From NCBI GenBank assembly GCA_032622095.1, contig CP136067.1, positions 195,014,052 to 195,078,051 on the forward strand: a stretch of 64,000 nucleotides of DNA, given 5' to 3'. How positions within the stretch are numbered: position 1 is the first letter of the stretch; every line of letters begins with the position of its first letter. Shown here piece by piece: positions 1 through 11,038 of this stretch. Position numbers and translations under genes: made by a program. The stretch is from Siphonodentalium dalli (Eukaryota > Mollusca > Scaphopoda > Gadilida > Siphonodentaliidae). The notes beneath the pieces were generated by a model. It worked only from the letters and a program-made list of their open reading frames with translations. It was not told where the DNA came from and did no database searches.

Positions 1-30
1 TTCTAAGATTTGTGCTGGGGAATTACTAAA

Positions 31-489
31 TGTGACCCGCCATATCAAATCCAGTCGGAAGTCGGGATTTTTTTACGCTGTGCCAATGCATTCTCTTATA
101 TATGCGAGTCGACCATAGGTCGCCTCGCATATATAAGAGAATGCATTGGCTTAACAATATTTTATAATGATTTTTAAATAAATGTTTCTTACAATTTTTA
201 GGACATAAAATAAAAAAACATCCATTACCCTGCAGGGAGCCCCACACATATATAAAAGCACATAGAAGAGTGTAGTCTGCTCATGTTTGTCTGGGGCTCT
301 GTATGGGTGAAATTATAAAATTGTTAAAGAATACAAGAACAACTTATTAAAATTGTAAAAAATTGTTAGGCCAATGCATTCTCTTATTTATGCGAGGCGA
401 CCTATGGTCGACTCGCATATATAAGAGAATGCATTGGCACAGGGTAAAAAAATCCCGACTTCCAACTGGATTTGATATGGCGGGTCACA
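31..489. mobile_element. MITE with TGTGACCCGCC termini and two hairpins
   Basis: The ends are inverted copies of TGTGACCCGCCATATCAAAT. Inside are two near-perfect palindromes (about 79-148 and 370-438) of the GCCAATGCATTCTCTTATAT type, separated by AT-rich sequence with a smaller internal inverted pair near 235-305. A second copy lies at 29,126-29,586. There is no coding capacity, so it looks non-autonomous. Confidence 0.7.
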
Positions 490-562
490 AATCGAGACTT
501 TTGCCACCTACCGGTACGTAGTGTCCCTAAAATTCTAAATGAGACAGAATTGGGTGAGATTA

Positions 563-1345
563 TTAACCCTTTCTTGATGGGAGCTGTGCTGGTGCAGCAT
601 TAAAGATCCTGTGCCAGTGCATTCTCTTGTATATGCGAGTCTGGTATATATACGGTAAGATGATGCACTGGTTTACAAGGTCAAGGTAAATATTGTTAAA
701 CCAATGTATTCTAGCTCTTATATCAGGTCTGGCAATTCCCAAATATAGCTACAATAGCTATATGTAGCTATTGTAGCTACATTTGACTATCGTAAAACAA
801 TATTTTACCAATTTGCATTGCATGCAAGCATTACCGCGAGCTGTAGCAACTAAGGGTGAGGGGTATTATGTTGTTGCAACTTATGAAACCACTGCCGATG
901 ACATTTCGGTTGCACCAGCTTGCAGAATATCCGAGAAGCAAGCTAAACACAAATGTGTTATGCTATGTGATCTGGGACACGGATCCATCCATATATGATA
1001 TATTCTTTTATTTAGGAACAGTTGTCATGAAAAAGTAACAATGTTGGAACAGTTTGTTAATTATACATGCAAATGGCAAACAACACGAATTTACTACGAG
1101 TATAATCAAACCATGTTCTTGTATATTTAAATGATTGTTTGTTGGATTGGGTTATCTCTCTTCAAACAGCTCCATCTATCATCAATAGCCATATTTTTTA
1201 TGTAGCTACAATAGCTACATATGGCTATTGTAGATATATTTGGGAATTGCCAGACCTGAATATATGTGAGTCTCACTATGGGAAACTAGCATATACAAAG
1301 ATTGATGCTGGGGAGTTTTGTATATTGGCATCATAGGGTTTTCGC
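563..1345. mobile_element. Degraded TTAA-type MITE, interrupted by another element
   Basis: The left end is TTAACCCTTTCTTGATGGGAGC, followed by a diverged CATTCTCTT hairpin. The right part resumes after 1,260 and fades near ...AGGGTTTTCGC. Copies of the same family lie at 43,485-43,726 and 61,371-61,704. An unrelated inverted-repeat element (724-1,259) sits inside it. Confidence 0.5.
724..1259. mobile_element. Inverted-repeat element with AGGTCTGGCAATTCCC ends
   Basis: About 55 bp at the left (AGGTCTGGCAATTCCCAAAT, then repeated TAGCTACAATAGC palindromes) returns inverted at 1,200-1,259. The roughly 430-bp interior has only short ORFs and nothing recognisable. It splits a TTAA MITE, so it arrived later. 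Confidence 0.6.
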
Positions 1346-1539
1346 AGTTATGGTGGATAATCTAAATAATTTACATTTCAAAATTAACCGGTTGTAAAGT
1401 TTAAATGTCAGAAAATTGTTCATATTGAATGAAATATGTCCACTCCTCAAAGATACGTTATGATCCCATATAAAACTAGAGGTTTGACTGTCCAGAAAAA
1501 TGAAAATGTTCTAAGTCAAGAAACCCAATAACTCTGACG

Positions 1540-2115
1540 AACATTAAAATAGCGGTGCACAGGTTCCCATGGTGGTTGATGTCTGTGCAAAGTTTAACAA
1601 AAAAAGATTCATAAACAACTGAGAAAAACTCCGGACAAAACTGTGTCGACGATTGAAAATATTCTAAGTTAAGAAGGCCAATAACTCTGTGAAAATAAGT
1701 CTGACCGACATTATAATCACAGGTGCACAGGTTCCCATGGTGGTTGATGCCTGTGCCAAGTGCAGGTGCAGAGGTTCCCATGGTACTAAATATCTGCGCC
1801 AAGTTTTAAATTTTTTTTAAATTGAAAAATATAAGGAATAAAAGCTCGCACAAAGGTACTAGTATATCCCTGTATTGAACATTTTCTAAGTCGAAAAAGG
1901 GGGATAGCTCCACACAAAAAAGTCGGAAAGACTTCATAATCGCAGGTGCACAGGTTCCCATGATGGTTGATGTGTGTGCCAAGTTTCAAGAAAAATGATT
2001 AAAAAACAACTGAGAAAAACTCCGGACAAATTTGTGTCCATGGACAACAGACGGATGGCTAGATGGCAAAGCTGATTCCAGTATACCCCCCAACTTTGTT
2101 GCGGGGTGTATAATT
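1540..2115. repeat. Interspersed repeat with degenerate ~190-bp tandem units
   Basis: The block GGTGCACAGGTTCCCATGGT recurs near 1,552, 1,731 and 1,945, each time beside CAACTGAGAAAAACTCCGGA or TCTAAGT...AATAACTC blocks. It ends with a hairpin around ATACCCCCCAACTTTGTTGC near 2,085. A related stretch in opposite orientation lies at about 38,810-39,130 in intron 4. No coding signal is seen. Confidence 0.5.
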
Positions 2116-2723
2116 ATACGAGTATGACAATATTCTCAGGTGACACTGGGTGACAGGTAAGAAATTATTCTGTGACAAGTAGATATTTTAGAACCTTTCG
2201 AACCCTGAATTCTGATTGCTTCTCTGATGGACATACGGATGGCAGATTTCTTTGTAAATGATATTGATGGAAAATCATTTGTCATTATTAACATGCCATA
2301 AAAGCATCATCAGGTTCATCTAATCAATATCTTTTTCTCACTATACCGGTAGAAGGGGACATCACCTGCTTACAAATGACCCTACATGTCCACTACGGCT
2401 GCAATAATAGATGTATTTTTGGTGACCAGCTGTGCACCTGAAATCCTAGTCGGGGAAACTAAAACAAGAATTAGTGCTGTCACTTATATGTGATGCCCTA
2501 AATAATTGACTCCTTATCCACAGCAGAATTATGGGTAATTTCAGAAATTGGAGACAATGGATACTTAGAATATGAATTGGAAGCCGATTGGAAGAAAAAG
2601 ACTCAGGCACTTTCTTAGTATTTAAATGGACATGGCTCATTGAAACCCAAAACTTAACTGTTTACATCACTTGGTATCTCAATACATACCAACGTGGATG
2701 ATTTCTGAGCAAACTCATCAATA

Positions 2724-3230
2724 TACAGTAATGCCCTAAATAATCAACTCCTTAACCACGGCAGAATTATGGGTAATTTTTCAGGATTTAGTTGGAAATA
2801 TGGCTTGTTGCCATTCATTGGAAAGCTCTCAGTGAGAGCTTTCCGACGAATGGCAATAAGCCATATTTCCGACTAAATCCTGAAAAGTTACCATAATTCA
2901 ACTGCGGTTAACTCTTTCAGTGCCAGGGGCCAATCTCATCGGCCCTAATTTACGGTCTGTAGAGTGCCAGGGCCGATGAGATAATTTAAAAAAAAAAATT
3001 TGTTTTGGGTTGAATTTATTTTTGGTATGCTTTATATAAGCATGTTATAGCGAATTTAAAAACAAACTGGATAAGTCCTTAGGGGCATGTTATAACTCAA
3101 AACTATCACCAAGTATTCATAGTAATAATTTTGATGCCCATGAAAAATGTAAGATTCCCTGGCACTAAACCTACAAAATAAGCCTGGCACTGAAAGAGTT
3201 AAGGAGTGGATTATTTAGGGCATTACTGTA
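2724..3230. mobile_element. TA-flanked foldback MITE, split by a TTAA MITE
   Basis: It starts TACAGTAATGCCCTAAATAA and ends ...TTTAGGGCATTACTGTA. The arms run through AATTATGGGTAA, TTTCAGGATTTAGT and ATGGCTTGTTGCCATTCAT to a central hairpin near 2,830. The right arm is broken at GGTTAA by a 287-bp element (2,912-3,198) and resumes in GGAGTGGATTATTTAGG. About a dozen members of this family occur in the window. TA ends plus CAGTA termini suggest a Tc1/mariner/pogo-derived MITE (inference). Confidence 0.8.
2912..3198. mobile_element. TTAA-type (piggyBac-like) MITE
   Basis: It is flanked on both sides by TTAA (2,908-2,911 and 3,199-3,202). The termini are inverted copies of CTCTTTCAGTGCCAGG. It sits inside a foldback MITE whose intact copies contain a single GGTTAAGGAG at this point, so the TTAA duplication is demonstrated directly. 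The interior carries GGCCGATGAGAT twice, inverted. It has no hairpin cassette, unlike the relative at 4,672-5,086. Confidence 0.8.
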
Positions 3231-3843
3231 TATTTGAACACTGTCACTGGCACACTCTTTATTGACATTCTGACGCTGGAAATGTTAAATCAAAATTGTA
3301 GGGTGATTTGTTAATGGAAAGTTCTCCCGGCATGTAATTGAATTACGACTCGTTTAAAGAGCTTTGTGTATATTTGAAGCAACACGAGTTTAGTTGAATA
3401 AAGCCTATTATGTGTACTTATCGATCATCAATAGATCGGTTAGAAGGCTGTGGTTATATCCGTAAGATCTCTCACTGGTGACAATAATCGAATACTTCTG
3501 AAAGCATGTCGATAACTAGACTATTCTGTGGACAATAATTGCACTTCATGGGCCCAGTAAACGTGACAAAATCTGATTCCTAGGATGATGTTATCGAAGT
3601 CACAGTATCCTGGTTTCAGTTTTTGCATACCATATAGAAGATTGATGCAGATGTCAGAAACTGGAGACTACGGGTACTTAGAATATGAATTTGAAGAAAT
3701 GGACCAAAACTCAGGAACTTTATTAGTATTAAATGGACATGGCTCATTCAAACCCAAAACTCTTTACTGTACATCACTTGGTATCTCAATACATACCAAC
3801 CAGATGATTTCTGAGTAAACTCATCAGTATATAAATGTACATG
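3231..3843. other. Unassigned intergenic sequence
   Basis: No exon with convincing splice sites is visible. Positions 3,640-3,800 share a stretch (GTATCTCAATACATACCAAC) with 2,545-2,700, so part is a dispersed duplicate. The 77-residue ORF here resembles nothing recognised. Confidence 0.4.
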
Positions 3844-4059
3844 TACAGTAATGCCCTAATTAATTTTCTCCTTAACCACAGAAGAATTATGGTAACTTTT
3901 CAGGATTTTGTCGTAAATATGGCTTGTTGCCATTCATCAGAAAGCTCTCGGGGAGAGCTTTCCGATGAATGGCAACAAGCCATATTTCCAACTAAATCCT
4001 GAAAAGTTACCCATAATTCTGCTGTGGTTAAGAAGTCGATTACTTAGAGCATTACTGTA
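3844..4059. mobile_element. TA-flanked foldback MITE
   Basis: A full-length member of the CAGTAATGCCCTAA family: about 100-bp arms meet at a hairpin around GAGAGCTTTCC near 3,950. TA occurs at both ends. Confidence 0.8.
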
Positions 4060-4560
4060 CCAGTACATGTACATTTTCCGGACCGTCGCGTATTTGTCAG
4101 TTCAGATTCCAGAACTTAAATAAGCTGAACATTGTGTTTGAAGGGGTATTTTTTATGACTTCAATGCGTCTTCCTACAACATACATGTATGTACGTAGAT
4201 ATGTATTTCGATGCTGGGCTATCTAACAACAATCAAGTATTCAGTTTTTCGGCAATTATTTCCCAGAGTGACATCAATTTCATCAATGAGAAAGATAAAA
4301 TAGATAAATTTACACTTCATAATTGCATGAACCCGGTTGAAGTTGTCATTTGGGCAGTGAGCAACTTGATTCGTGCAATGAAGGCTGAATTAATTCATCA
4401 TAGTGACAATGTTTTATCGTGACATCTGTAAACTGCCACAAGGTTGACTGCTCTGGACATCATTAGTGAAGTTTCCACTACCGGAGTCCAAGACAGGGGT
4501 GCCTCTATTGTAGGACAGCGAAACAAGCATCCCCATGCTTATACATGCATATTATGGGCA
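4060..4560. other. Unassigned intergenic sequence
   Basis: AT-rich sequence with no recognised gene or repeat family. The only ORF of note (77 residues at 4,189-4,422) shows no splice or domain support. Confidence 0.35.
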
Positions 4561-4564
4561 TCAC

Positions 4565-4663
4565 AAAACAAGGCTCCCTGTGGGAGACTCACATAATATA
4601 TAAGAGAATGCACTGGCACAGAATCTATAATGCTTCACCAGCGCAGCTCCCATCATGAAAAGG
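4565..4663. mobile_element. 3' remnant of a TTAA-type MITE
   Basis: The hairpin arm TATATAAGAGAATGCACTGG is followed by the terminal sequence CATCATGAAAAGG and TTAA, as at the right ends of the elements at 45,388 and 61,371. It abuts the next element through TTAATTAA (4,664-4,671), so the two share one target region. Confidence 0.5.
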
Positions 4664-4671
4664 TTAATTAA

Positions 4672-5086
4672 CCCTTTCAGTGCCAGGTCTGATTTTTTTA
4701 TCAACCCATATACCCTGTGCCAATGCATTATCTTATATATGCGAGTCGACCATAGGTCGCCTCGCATATATAAGAGAATGCATTGGCCTAACAATTTTTC
4801 ATCATTTGTTATTATTTTTTACAATTTTTTACAATTTTAATAATTTTTTCTTATATTCTTTAACAGACTTATTTTGTAGGTTTAGTGCCAGGGAATCTTA
4901 CGTTTTCATGAGCATCAAAATTATTACTATGAATACTTGGTGATAGTTTTGAGTTATAACATGCCCCTAAGGTTTGTTTTTAAATTCGCTATAGCATGCT
5001 TAAGCAAAAAAATATAGATTTTTTTGGGGCCGATTTTACAGACCGTAAATTAGGGCCGATGAGATCGGCCCCTGGCACTGAAAGGT
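4672..5086. mobile_element. TTAA-type MITE carrying a hairpin cassette
   Basis: TTAA flanks both ends (4,668-4,671 and 5,087-5,090). The termini are inverted CCCTTTCAGTGCCAGG. It contains the 65-bp palindrome of the GCCAATGCATTCTCTTATAT type at about 4,721-4,787. It is the same family as 2,912-3,198, but that copy lacks the palindrome. Confidence 0.8.
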
Positions 5087-5499
5087 TTAAATTTACCATT
5101 ATAGGTGTTATGCACATATGCAATTACATGTATGGTTCCCCAATAAAAAATAATAATGGAACTTAGTGTGGCCTAATCTTCACACCCAACATAATGTGTA
5201 ATTAATTCCCCTGTCTGACTGTGGGAATTCAACCTGCAGTTATACCCAAACTTCCTAAGTAAATATGCTGCAGTGTGAGAAGGCCTTCAGTCTGAGACAC
5301 TAAATGCCCACTGTTCAATAGGAAGTCAATAGGAACTGGCTTTCAGCAAATAAGAAGCTCCCCACTAATTGATGAGACATCAATAGATTCCTGTTGTCCC
5401 TGGTGAAAGTAAATTTCACTAATGGAACATGTATTTATATATTTAACCCTCGGATATAATGCCGGCCAGATTTATTGATCTCTTGGTTGGACACAGAGT

Positions 5500-6032
5500 A
5501 CCCATAATCTTAGATCATGCCATGATTCTCTACTCTGGTTAAACGCCCGTAGAGATTATACTCCACCAGTGCAAAACCTGGGAACATAACGTTGGACAGG
5601 GAACCTTATAAAGATGAAAAAATAACACAGAGAACATACATGTATTTCTTAGTTATTATCTGTTTCTTATAAATGTACTTCACTGTAGGTGAAGGTCCCA
5701 ACTCGAAATGGCATGCTTTTATTTGACATTTGTGAGCCGATATCACAATAAACATTGAATTAATAACCCAATTCTAAGTGACGCAAAGCAAAATCGCTCA
5801 CAAAGTCACATACATCGAAAGTTTGAGTTGGGACCTTCATCTTCAGTGAAGTATATTAATAAGTAACAAATAATAACTAAGAAATATATTCCCCATGTTA
5901 TTTTTTACGACTTTATAATGTTCCCTGTCAAAACTTCGAAAAGTTCCAACGTTTTGTACTGGTGGAATTTGATCTCTACGGGCGTTAGCGAGAGTAGAGA
6001 GATTCAAGGCATAATCTATCATAATCTAAGGT
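5500..6032. mobile_element. Inverted-repeat MITE of the CTCTACTCTGG family
   Basis: The left arm (CATGATTCTCTACTCTGG, CGTAGAGATTATACTCCACC, then GACAGGGAACCTTATAAAGA) is matched by an inverted right arm (TTTGTACTGGTGGAAT, CTCTACGGGCGTTAGC). There is no coding capacity. Longer nested members lie at 6,705-7,925 and 36,320-37,715. Confidence 0.65.
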
Positions 6033-6247
6033 ACTGGTAGCTGCAAATAATTTCATGGGACTGATTGGAGGGCTCAAAATTAGGAAAACAGTATCTGGGG
6101 GACATACCGGCACGTCTATGTATATGTACATGTAATTAGCAGTGTATGTAGCCAGTAGTAAATGTGGTATTACTGGTCTGATGGTTCAATTTTTTTTATA
6201 AAGGAATGAAGTTCACAAAAATGTAAGAACTTTTATTGTGTGACAGC

Positions 6248-6359
6248 TACAGTAATGCCCGAAGTATATGACCCTTTAACCACAGCAGAATTATGGGAAA
6301 TTTTTCAGGATTTAGTTGGAAATATGGCTTGTTGCCATTCATCGGAAAGCTCTCACCGA
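6248..6359. mobile_element. Half of a TA foldback MITE
   Basis: The left arm TACAGTAATGCCCGAAGTAT runs to GAAAGCTCTCACC. The right arm is missing. Confidence 0.65.
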
Positions 6360-6833
6360 GTAAAATTTATATGAAACCTTTTTGAAGACACGTTTGATCA
6401 GTATTTCCAAAAACACACCAGGAAACATCTTTTGTCACATGCACACATCATTTAAAATTGTTATAAAAGATAAATTTTCAATCATATAATACTGTAATGT
6501 TCTAAAAATAGTAACGATTCCAGTACAAGTTATTACACAAATGTAGTTGAAAATATTTAGGAAAAAAAATTAGTTCTTCGTGGCAGAAGCTTCTGTTGAC
6601 CATCAATTTGACCAGCCTCTCGGACTCAAAATTATCTGCATCAATACAGAAATTTCAGGGAATAGATAGTATGTGCATCTTTAAATATGAGGCAAATATC
6701 TTGTCATATAGATGATGCCATGAAACTCTACTCTGGCTAACACCGGTAGAGATCATATTCCACCAGTACAAAACCTGAGAACTTTTTGATGTTCTGACCC
6801 CTGCTGACAGGGAACTTTAATAATAACATTGAA

Positions 6834-7086
6834 CAAGCCTTGAAATAGGGTGTCTGTCATTTGCAGAATGAGGTCCCCAGAGGGTGAATTTAGTGATGCT
6901 ACCCCGCATAGCGGGCTAGCATCACCAAATTCACCCTCTGGGGACCTCATTATGCTTACACCTCAGCAGAATGAGGTTCCCAGAGGGTGAATTTGGTATG
7001 CTAGCCCGCTATGTGGGGTAGCATCACTAAATTCACCCTCTGGGGACCTCATTCTGCAAATGACAGACACTCTCTTTCAAGGCTTG
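6834..7086. mobile_element. Double-palindrome element (AAGCCTTGAAATAG family)
   Basis: The ends are AAGCCTTGAAATAGGGTGTC and its inverse. Inside are two tandem palindromes built from GAGGTCCCCAGAGGGTGAAT with GATGCTACCCCGCATAGC at the hinge. About ten copies occur in the window. No ORF belongs to it. Confidence 0.75.
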
Positions 7087-7108
7087 CAGGGAATCTATAT
7101 CTTTGTTT

Positions 7109-7448
7109 AGGCCAAATAAAATGTCTGGTTTGGGTTACAAGCCGAGAAAAAATAGGGTCGGTAGGTAGGCTTGATATTTAATTTTTTTAATTATTTGTTT
7201 TTATTTTGACATATTCTTATTACTTTCATGTGCAAAATAGACATAAAACTACTTTGATTATTTTTGTATAAATTTTAATATTACAGAATACTTTTACTTA
7301 GAAATCAACCTATTCTGAGATGCTGAAATGTGTTTTTGTGTTTTATGAAATTTTTTGAGAAAAAATTCAATAGATTTTCTTGAAAACCATGAAAAAAAAC
7401 TTTAGGGTAGGGTGTTTAAAAATAGGGTAGATAGTTTTTTCTTTGGCC
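7109..7448. mobile_element. Possible Harbinger-like non-autonomous element
   Basis: It opens TTTAGGCCAAATAAA and closes TTTCTTTGGCCTTA, with AAAAATAGGGT motifs near both ends in the same general layout as 10,591-11,032 and 27,947-28,975. The termini are weaker here, so the call is tentative. Confidence 0.4.
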
Positions 7449-7519
7449 TTATATTTGTTACTCGATAATCTACTTCAATGTATGGGGTGGTCCCAACTTT
7501 TTAGTGACTTTAGTGAGCC

Positions 7520-7662
7520 CACAGTAACACCCTAAATAATCGACTCCTTAACCACAGCAGAATTATGGGTAATTTTTCAAGATTTAATTAGTCGGAAATA
7601 TGGCTTGTTGCCATTCATCGGAAAGCTCTCAGTGGGAGTTGATTATTTAGGACATTACTGTA
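7520..7662. mobile_element. TA foldback MITE with shortened right arm
   Basis: The left arm is nearly complete. The right arm consists of GATTATTTAGGACATTACTG only, so an internal deletion removed most of it. Confidence 0.7.
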
Positions 7663-7925
7663 TATCCCGAAAATACATTTAATTAATCACCCTGGCTAAA
7701 TCTATGACTGTAAGTAGCACAAAGCAAAATCGCCCACAAAGTCCCTTAAATAATGTAATTTTTTAGCTAGGACTTTCACCTACTGATGAATAAACTATTA
7801 AGCAACAGTTATTAACTATTCCCCATGTTATCTTTTCGACTCTTAATGTCTTTCTAACATTCCCTGTCAAAACTTCAAAAAGTTCCCCAGGTTTTGTACT
7901 GATGGAATATGATCTCTACTTGGCA

Positions 7926-8302
7926 GCAGACCTGTTACTTCTCCCAGATTCGCTGTGAGTCTCCAGCTTTCACCATGCAATTCTCACAGTGTCACGGCGA
8001 CACCTCCTAATCTCACGGTTTGAAAAATCTTCTCAAACAAAAAAATAATTAAAAGTTACTTTCGTTTTCGTTACCATAGATGAACGCGGTATGCGAGAAT
8101 ATGTGAGACTATACCTGAGTGCGATTGTTTAGCGTCCGGTGCAGACACTGCTGTTACGCGATAGCTTGGAGTAGCTGCCAATGTGCCGCCGGTAATTAGT
8201 CTGGCCATAAATGGTTTGTCACCCACATGTTTTTACAAACAAAGGAGGAATGAGATGAGCAACCTCAAGTTGGCAGGCCTCAAAATATTTTGCTAAACAA
8301 TA
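7926..8302. other. Unassigned sequence
   Basis: No gene, array or recognised transposon end is seen. There is a short GC-richer patch around 8,100-8,210. Confidence 0.35.
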
Positions 8303-8796
8303 GCAGAATGAAGTCCCCAGAGGGTGAATTTATTGATGCTCCACTGTATAGTGGGCTAGCATCACCTTAGTCATCCTCTGGGGACCTCATTTTGTATGGC
8401 ATCATCTGCTATGGGAGACCTAGACACAGATTTAAGTTGATGTGCACCCATTGAGCACCTCGATTATGCATTGTGTCATCTGCCAATTTGGGGATACAGA
8501 GAAACTAAACTAAATGAGAGACAGATTACAATCGGCAGATGTTTAACCCATCCCTTGGCATTAGTATTGCTATGATCGAAATCATAATTAAGAGTTTTGA
8601 TGTGGAATTATAGAGTATGCTTTATGTACTAATGTAGTAAACACAAATTAGGTTCAGATCAGATAAAAATGCTATCGCACCATGCGTAAGGTATCTATGG
8701 ACGGATGGACAGACAGACAAAAGATGAGGCCTAAGCAGAATGAGGTTCCCAGAGGGTGAATTTAGTGATGCTCACTGGCAGGGTACATCATTCTGC
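8303..8796. mobile_element. Long member of the GAGGTCCCCAGAGGG family
   Basis: Palindromic terminal blocks at 8,303-8,394 and 8,730-8,796 enclose an interior (CTGCTATGGGAGACCT, CACCTCGATTATGCA) shared with 63,322-63,760 and, inverted, with 44,694-45,125. The right palindrome is truncated. Confidence 0.6.
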
Positions 8797-8850
8797 AAAT
8801 TCTCGGCACCATATATTGAGGCCAGTGCATGCACCAGCTGCTCTCAACAG

Positions 8851-9133
8851 AAATAATTTTATTTTTCAGTACCAAGAAGAACCTCAGATTGGGTTATCCA
8901 AACTAATTTTGATTAGGATTTTGAAAGTTTCATTTAAAAAAAACAGGAATTTCAGTGAAGAATCTGTCATTGAATGCATTTCAATGCAACTGGATTCTGT
9001 TGGTTTCTGTTCAAGTTGGCAATTGAGGATGGAATTGCAGCTTGGTAACCCAATATGTGCAAATATCATGTTGTTTCCCACCAGTAACATTGAGACCGTT
9101 TTGAGTACATGTGTTGGTATATCAATCACAGCC
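8851..9133 (+). repeat. First copy of a local segmental duplication
   Basis: This stretch, from CAACAGAAATAATTTTATTT through CAATCACAGC, recurs almost identically at 9,268-9,477 and continues at 10,514-10,560. The two copies are separated by a palindromic element at 9,134-9,256. Short ORFs in it are carried by the duplication and show no coding support. Confidence 0.7.
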
Positions 9134-9256
9134 AAGCCTTGAAATAGCGTGTCTGTCATTTGCAGAATGAGGTCCCCAGAGGGTGAATTTAGTGATGCTA
9201 CCCCGCATAGCGGGCTAGCATCACCAAATTCACCCTCTGGGGACCTCATTCTGCTT
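9134..9256. mobile_element. Single-palindrome AAGCCTTGAAATAG element
   Basis: It begins AAGCCTTGAAATAGCGTGTC and forms one GAGGTCCCCAGAGGG palindrome. It lies exactly between the two copies of the duplicated segment. Confidence 0.7.
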
Positions 9257-9489
9257 ACACCAGCTGCTCTCAACAGAAATAATTTTATTTTTCAGTACCA
9301 AGAAGATGAAAGTTTCATTTAAAAAAACAAAAACAGGAATTTCAGTGAAGAATCTGTCATTGAATGCATTTCAATGCAACTGGATTCTGTTGGTTTCTGT
9401 TCAAGTTGGCAATTGAGGATGGAATTGCAGCTTGGTAACCCAATATGTGCAAATATCATGTTGTTTCCCACCAGTAGCTTGTGCTTGTG

Positions 9490-9610
9490 TTCTGTGGGGT
9501 GCAGTGGCTCAGTTGGTAAGATTCATGGCACATTAGGCCAACATAAGCTGTCCAGCGATTCTGAAGCTGGTTCGAATCCTATTAAGTGCGGATGTGTGAT
9601 CGAATACAGT
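9490..9610 (+). mobile_element. tRNA-derived SINE head
   Basis: An internal Pol III promoter pair is visible: box A TGGCTCAGTTGG at 9,505-9,516 and box B GGTTCGAATCC at 9,569-9,579. The surrounding sequence does not fold as a plausible tRNA cloverleaf, and the box spacing is wide, so a SINE head is more likely than a tRNA gene. Its tail is cut by a TA MITE at 9,605. Confidence 0.6.
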
Positions 9611-9750
9611 AATGCCCTAAATAATCGACTCCTTAACCACAGCAGAATTATGGGTAACTTTTCAGGATTTAGTCGGAATTTCCGACTAAATCCTGAAAAG
9701 TTACCCGTAATACTGCTGTTGTTAAGGAGTTGAATATTTAGGGCATTACT
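9605..9750. mobile_element. Short TA foldback MITE
   Basis: TACAGTAATGCCCTAAATAA arms meet directly at GTCGGAATTTCCGAC, with the central ATGGCTTGTTGCC segment deleted. Confidence 0.75.
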
Positions 9751-10060
9751 TTAACAGATACCATTTAATGTGGGAAAACATCTGAACATCTAACAAATCT
9801 GTTAATTATGGCCCACATTCCCAGCACATGTAATGTACAGGTGTCTTTAATATACACTTACATGTATTACTGAAATTACTATACTGGTTGAGGCAGATTC
9901 ATGGGGACAGCCGAGTACTGGTAATTAATACATATCAATCTAATTGGTGCGCTCAGATGATTATGGATTAAGGATCGGATATAAAGCTTCTTACTTTTCC
10001 TATCATCATGGGTCATGTATACTAGTAAGATCATTCTGAATCAATACTTGACCTGATAAC

Positions 10061-10216
10061 TACAGTAATCGACCTCTTAACCACAGCAGAATTATGGGTA
10101 ACTTTTCAGGATTTAGTCGGAAATATGGCTCGTTGCCATTCATCGGAAAGCTCTCGCCTAGTAAAGTTACCCATAATTCTGCTGTGGTTAAGGAGTCGAA
10201 TATTTAGGGCATTATA
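10061..10216. mobile_element. TA foldback MITE, partly deleted
   Basis: The left arm starts TACAGTAATCGACCTC, lacking the GCCCTAAATAAT segment. The right arm ends TATTTAGGGCATTATACTTT. Confidence 0.7.
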
Positions 10217-10590
10217 CTTTAACAGGTACCATTTAATGTGGGAAAACATCTGAACATCTAACAAATCTGATATGGCCCACATTCCCAGCACATGTAATGT
10301 ACAGGTGTCTTTAATATACACTAACATGTATTACTGAAATTACTATACTGGTTGAGGCAGATTCATGGGGACAGCCGAGTACTGGTAATTAATACATATC
10401 AATCTAATTGGTGCGCTCAGATGATTATGGATTAAGGATCGGATATAAAGCTTGTTACTTTTCCTCATGGGTCATGTATAGATAATTCTGAATCAATACT
10501 TGACCTGATAACTAACATTGAGACCGTTTTGAGTACATGTGTTGGTATATCAATCACAGCAGGAGAGTCTGCATGGATCAATGGGTTTAA

Positions 10591-11032
10591 GGCCAAAAAA
10601 AGTTATACCTGTGTTTCTGGTGATATGCAAGAAAAAAATAGGGGCTTATCATTTTATTTAAATTTTTTCATATTATTTTCAACTTTGCTCAAAATAAAAA
10701 TGAATACCCACCCCCTATACAATAATAAAATTAAGTACATAATATTAGAATATAGTGTAATTTATTGTTTTATTGAATAAAACATGAAAAAAATAAACTT
10801 GATTCGGCCTAAGTTTGATTCGGCTGTGACCTAATTGAAGTGTGGTATACATTGTAATTTCCGGTTTAACAGTACACATGAAGTGTCCACTTTTATACGG
10901 AAATGAATCAGCTCACACAGAAAATAAATCGGATGTGTAATAATTTTGCAAAATCAATAAAATGAAATTGTCGGGGGCACTGGAATAGGGGCGGGCGGGT
11001 CACCGGAAACACAGGTCTTTTTTATTTTGACC
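10591..11032. mobile_element. Harbinger-like MITE with TAA target duplication
   Basis: TAA flanks both ends (10,588-10,590 and 11,033-11,035). The left terminus GGCCAAAAAAAGTTATACCT matches the inverse of ...AAGACCTGTGTTTCCGG at the right end. 3-bp TWA duplications are usual for PIF/Harbinger elements. No transposase is present. Confidence 0.55.
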
Positions 11033-11038
11033 TAACGA

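Larger units (their letters stand above)
6705..7925. mobile_element. Composite CTCTACTCTGG-family element with three insertions
   Basis: The left arm (6,705-6,833) and inverted right arm (about 7,820-7,925) enclose a palindromic element (6,834-7,086), a TAG/GGCC-ended element (7,109-7,448) and a TA foldback MITE (7,520-7,662). This is a clear order of insertion: the outer element is the oldest. Confidence 0.6.
9268..10560 (+). repeat. Second copy of the segmental duplication, expanded by insertions
   Basis: Positions 9,268-9,477 match 8,851-9,060 apart from a short internal deletion. The matching continuation (ACATTGAGACCGTTTTGAGT) is displaced to 10,514. The roughly 1,036-bp insert carries a SINE, two TA foldback MITEs and a ~300-bp block (9,752-10,058) repeated at 10,220-10,516. 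Confidence 0.65.

Noticed and set aside
9490-9610. Functional tRNA gene
   Set aside because: Boxes A and B are present, but they are too far apart and no cloverleaf or acceptor stem can be drawn. SINE preferred.
8756-9733. Paired 119-129 residue ORFs sharing MQLDSVGFCSSWQLRMELQL
   Set aside because: Shared because the DNA is segmentally duplicated and interrupted by MITEs. No sign of selection on the protein.
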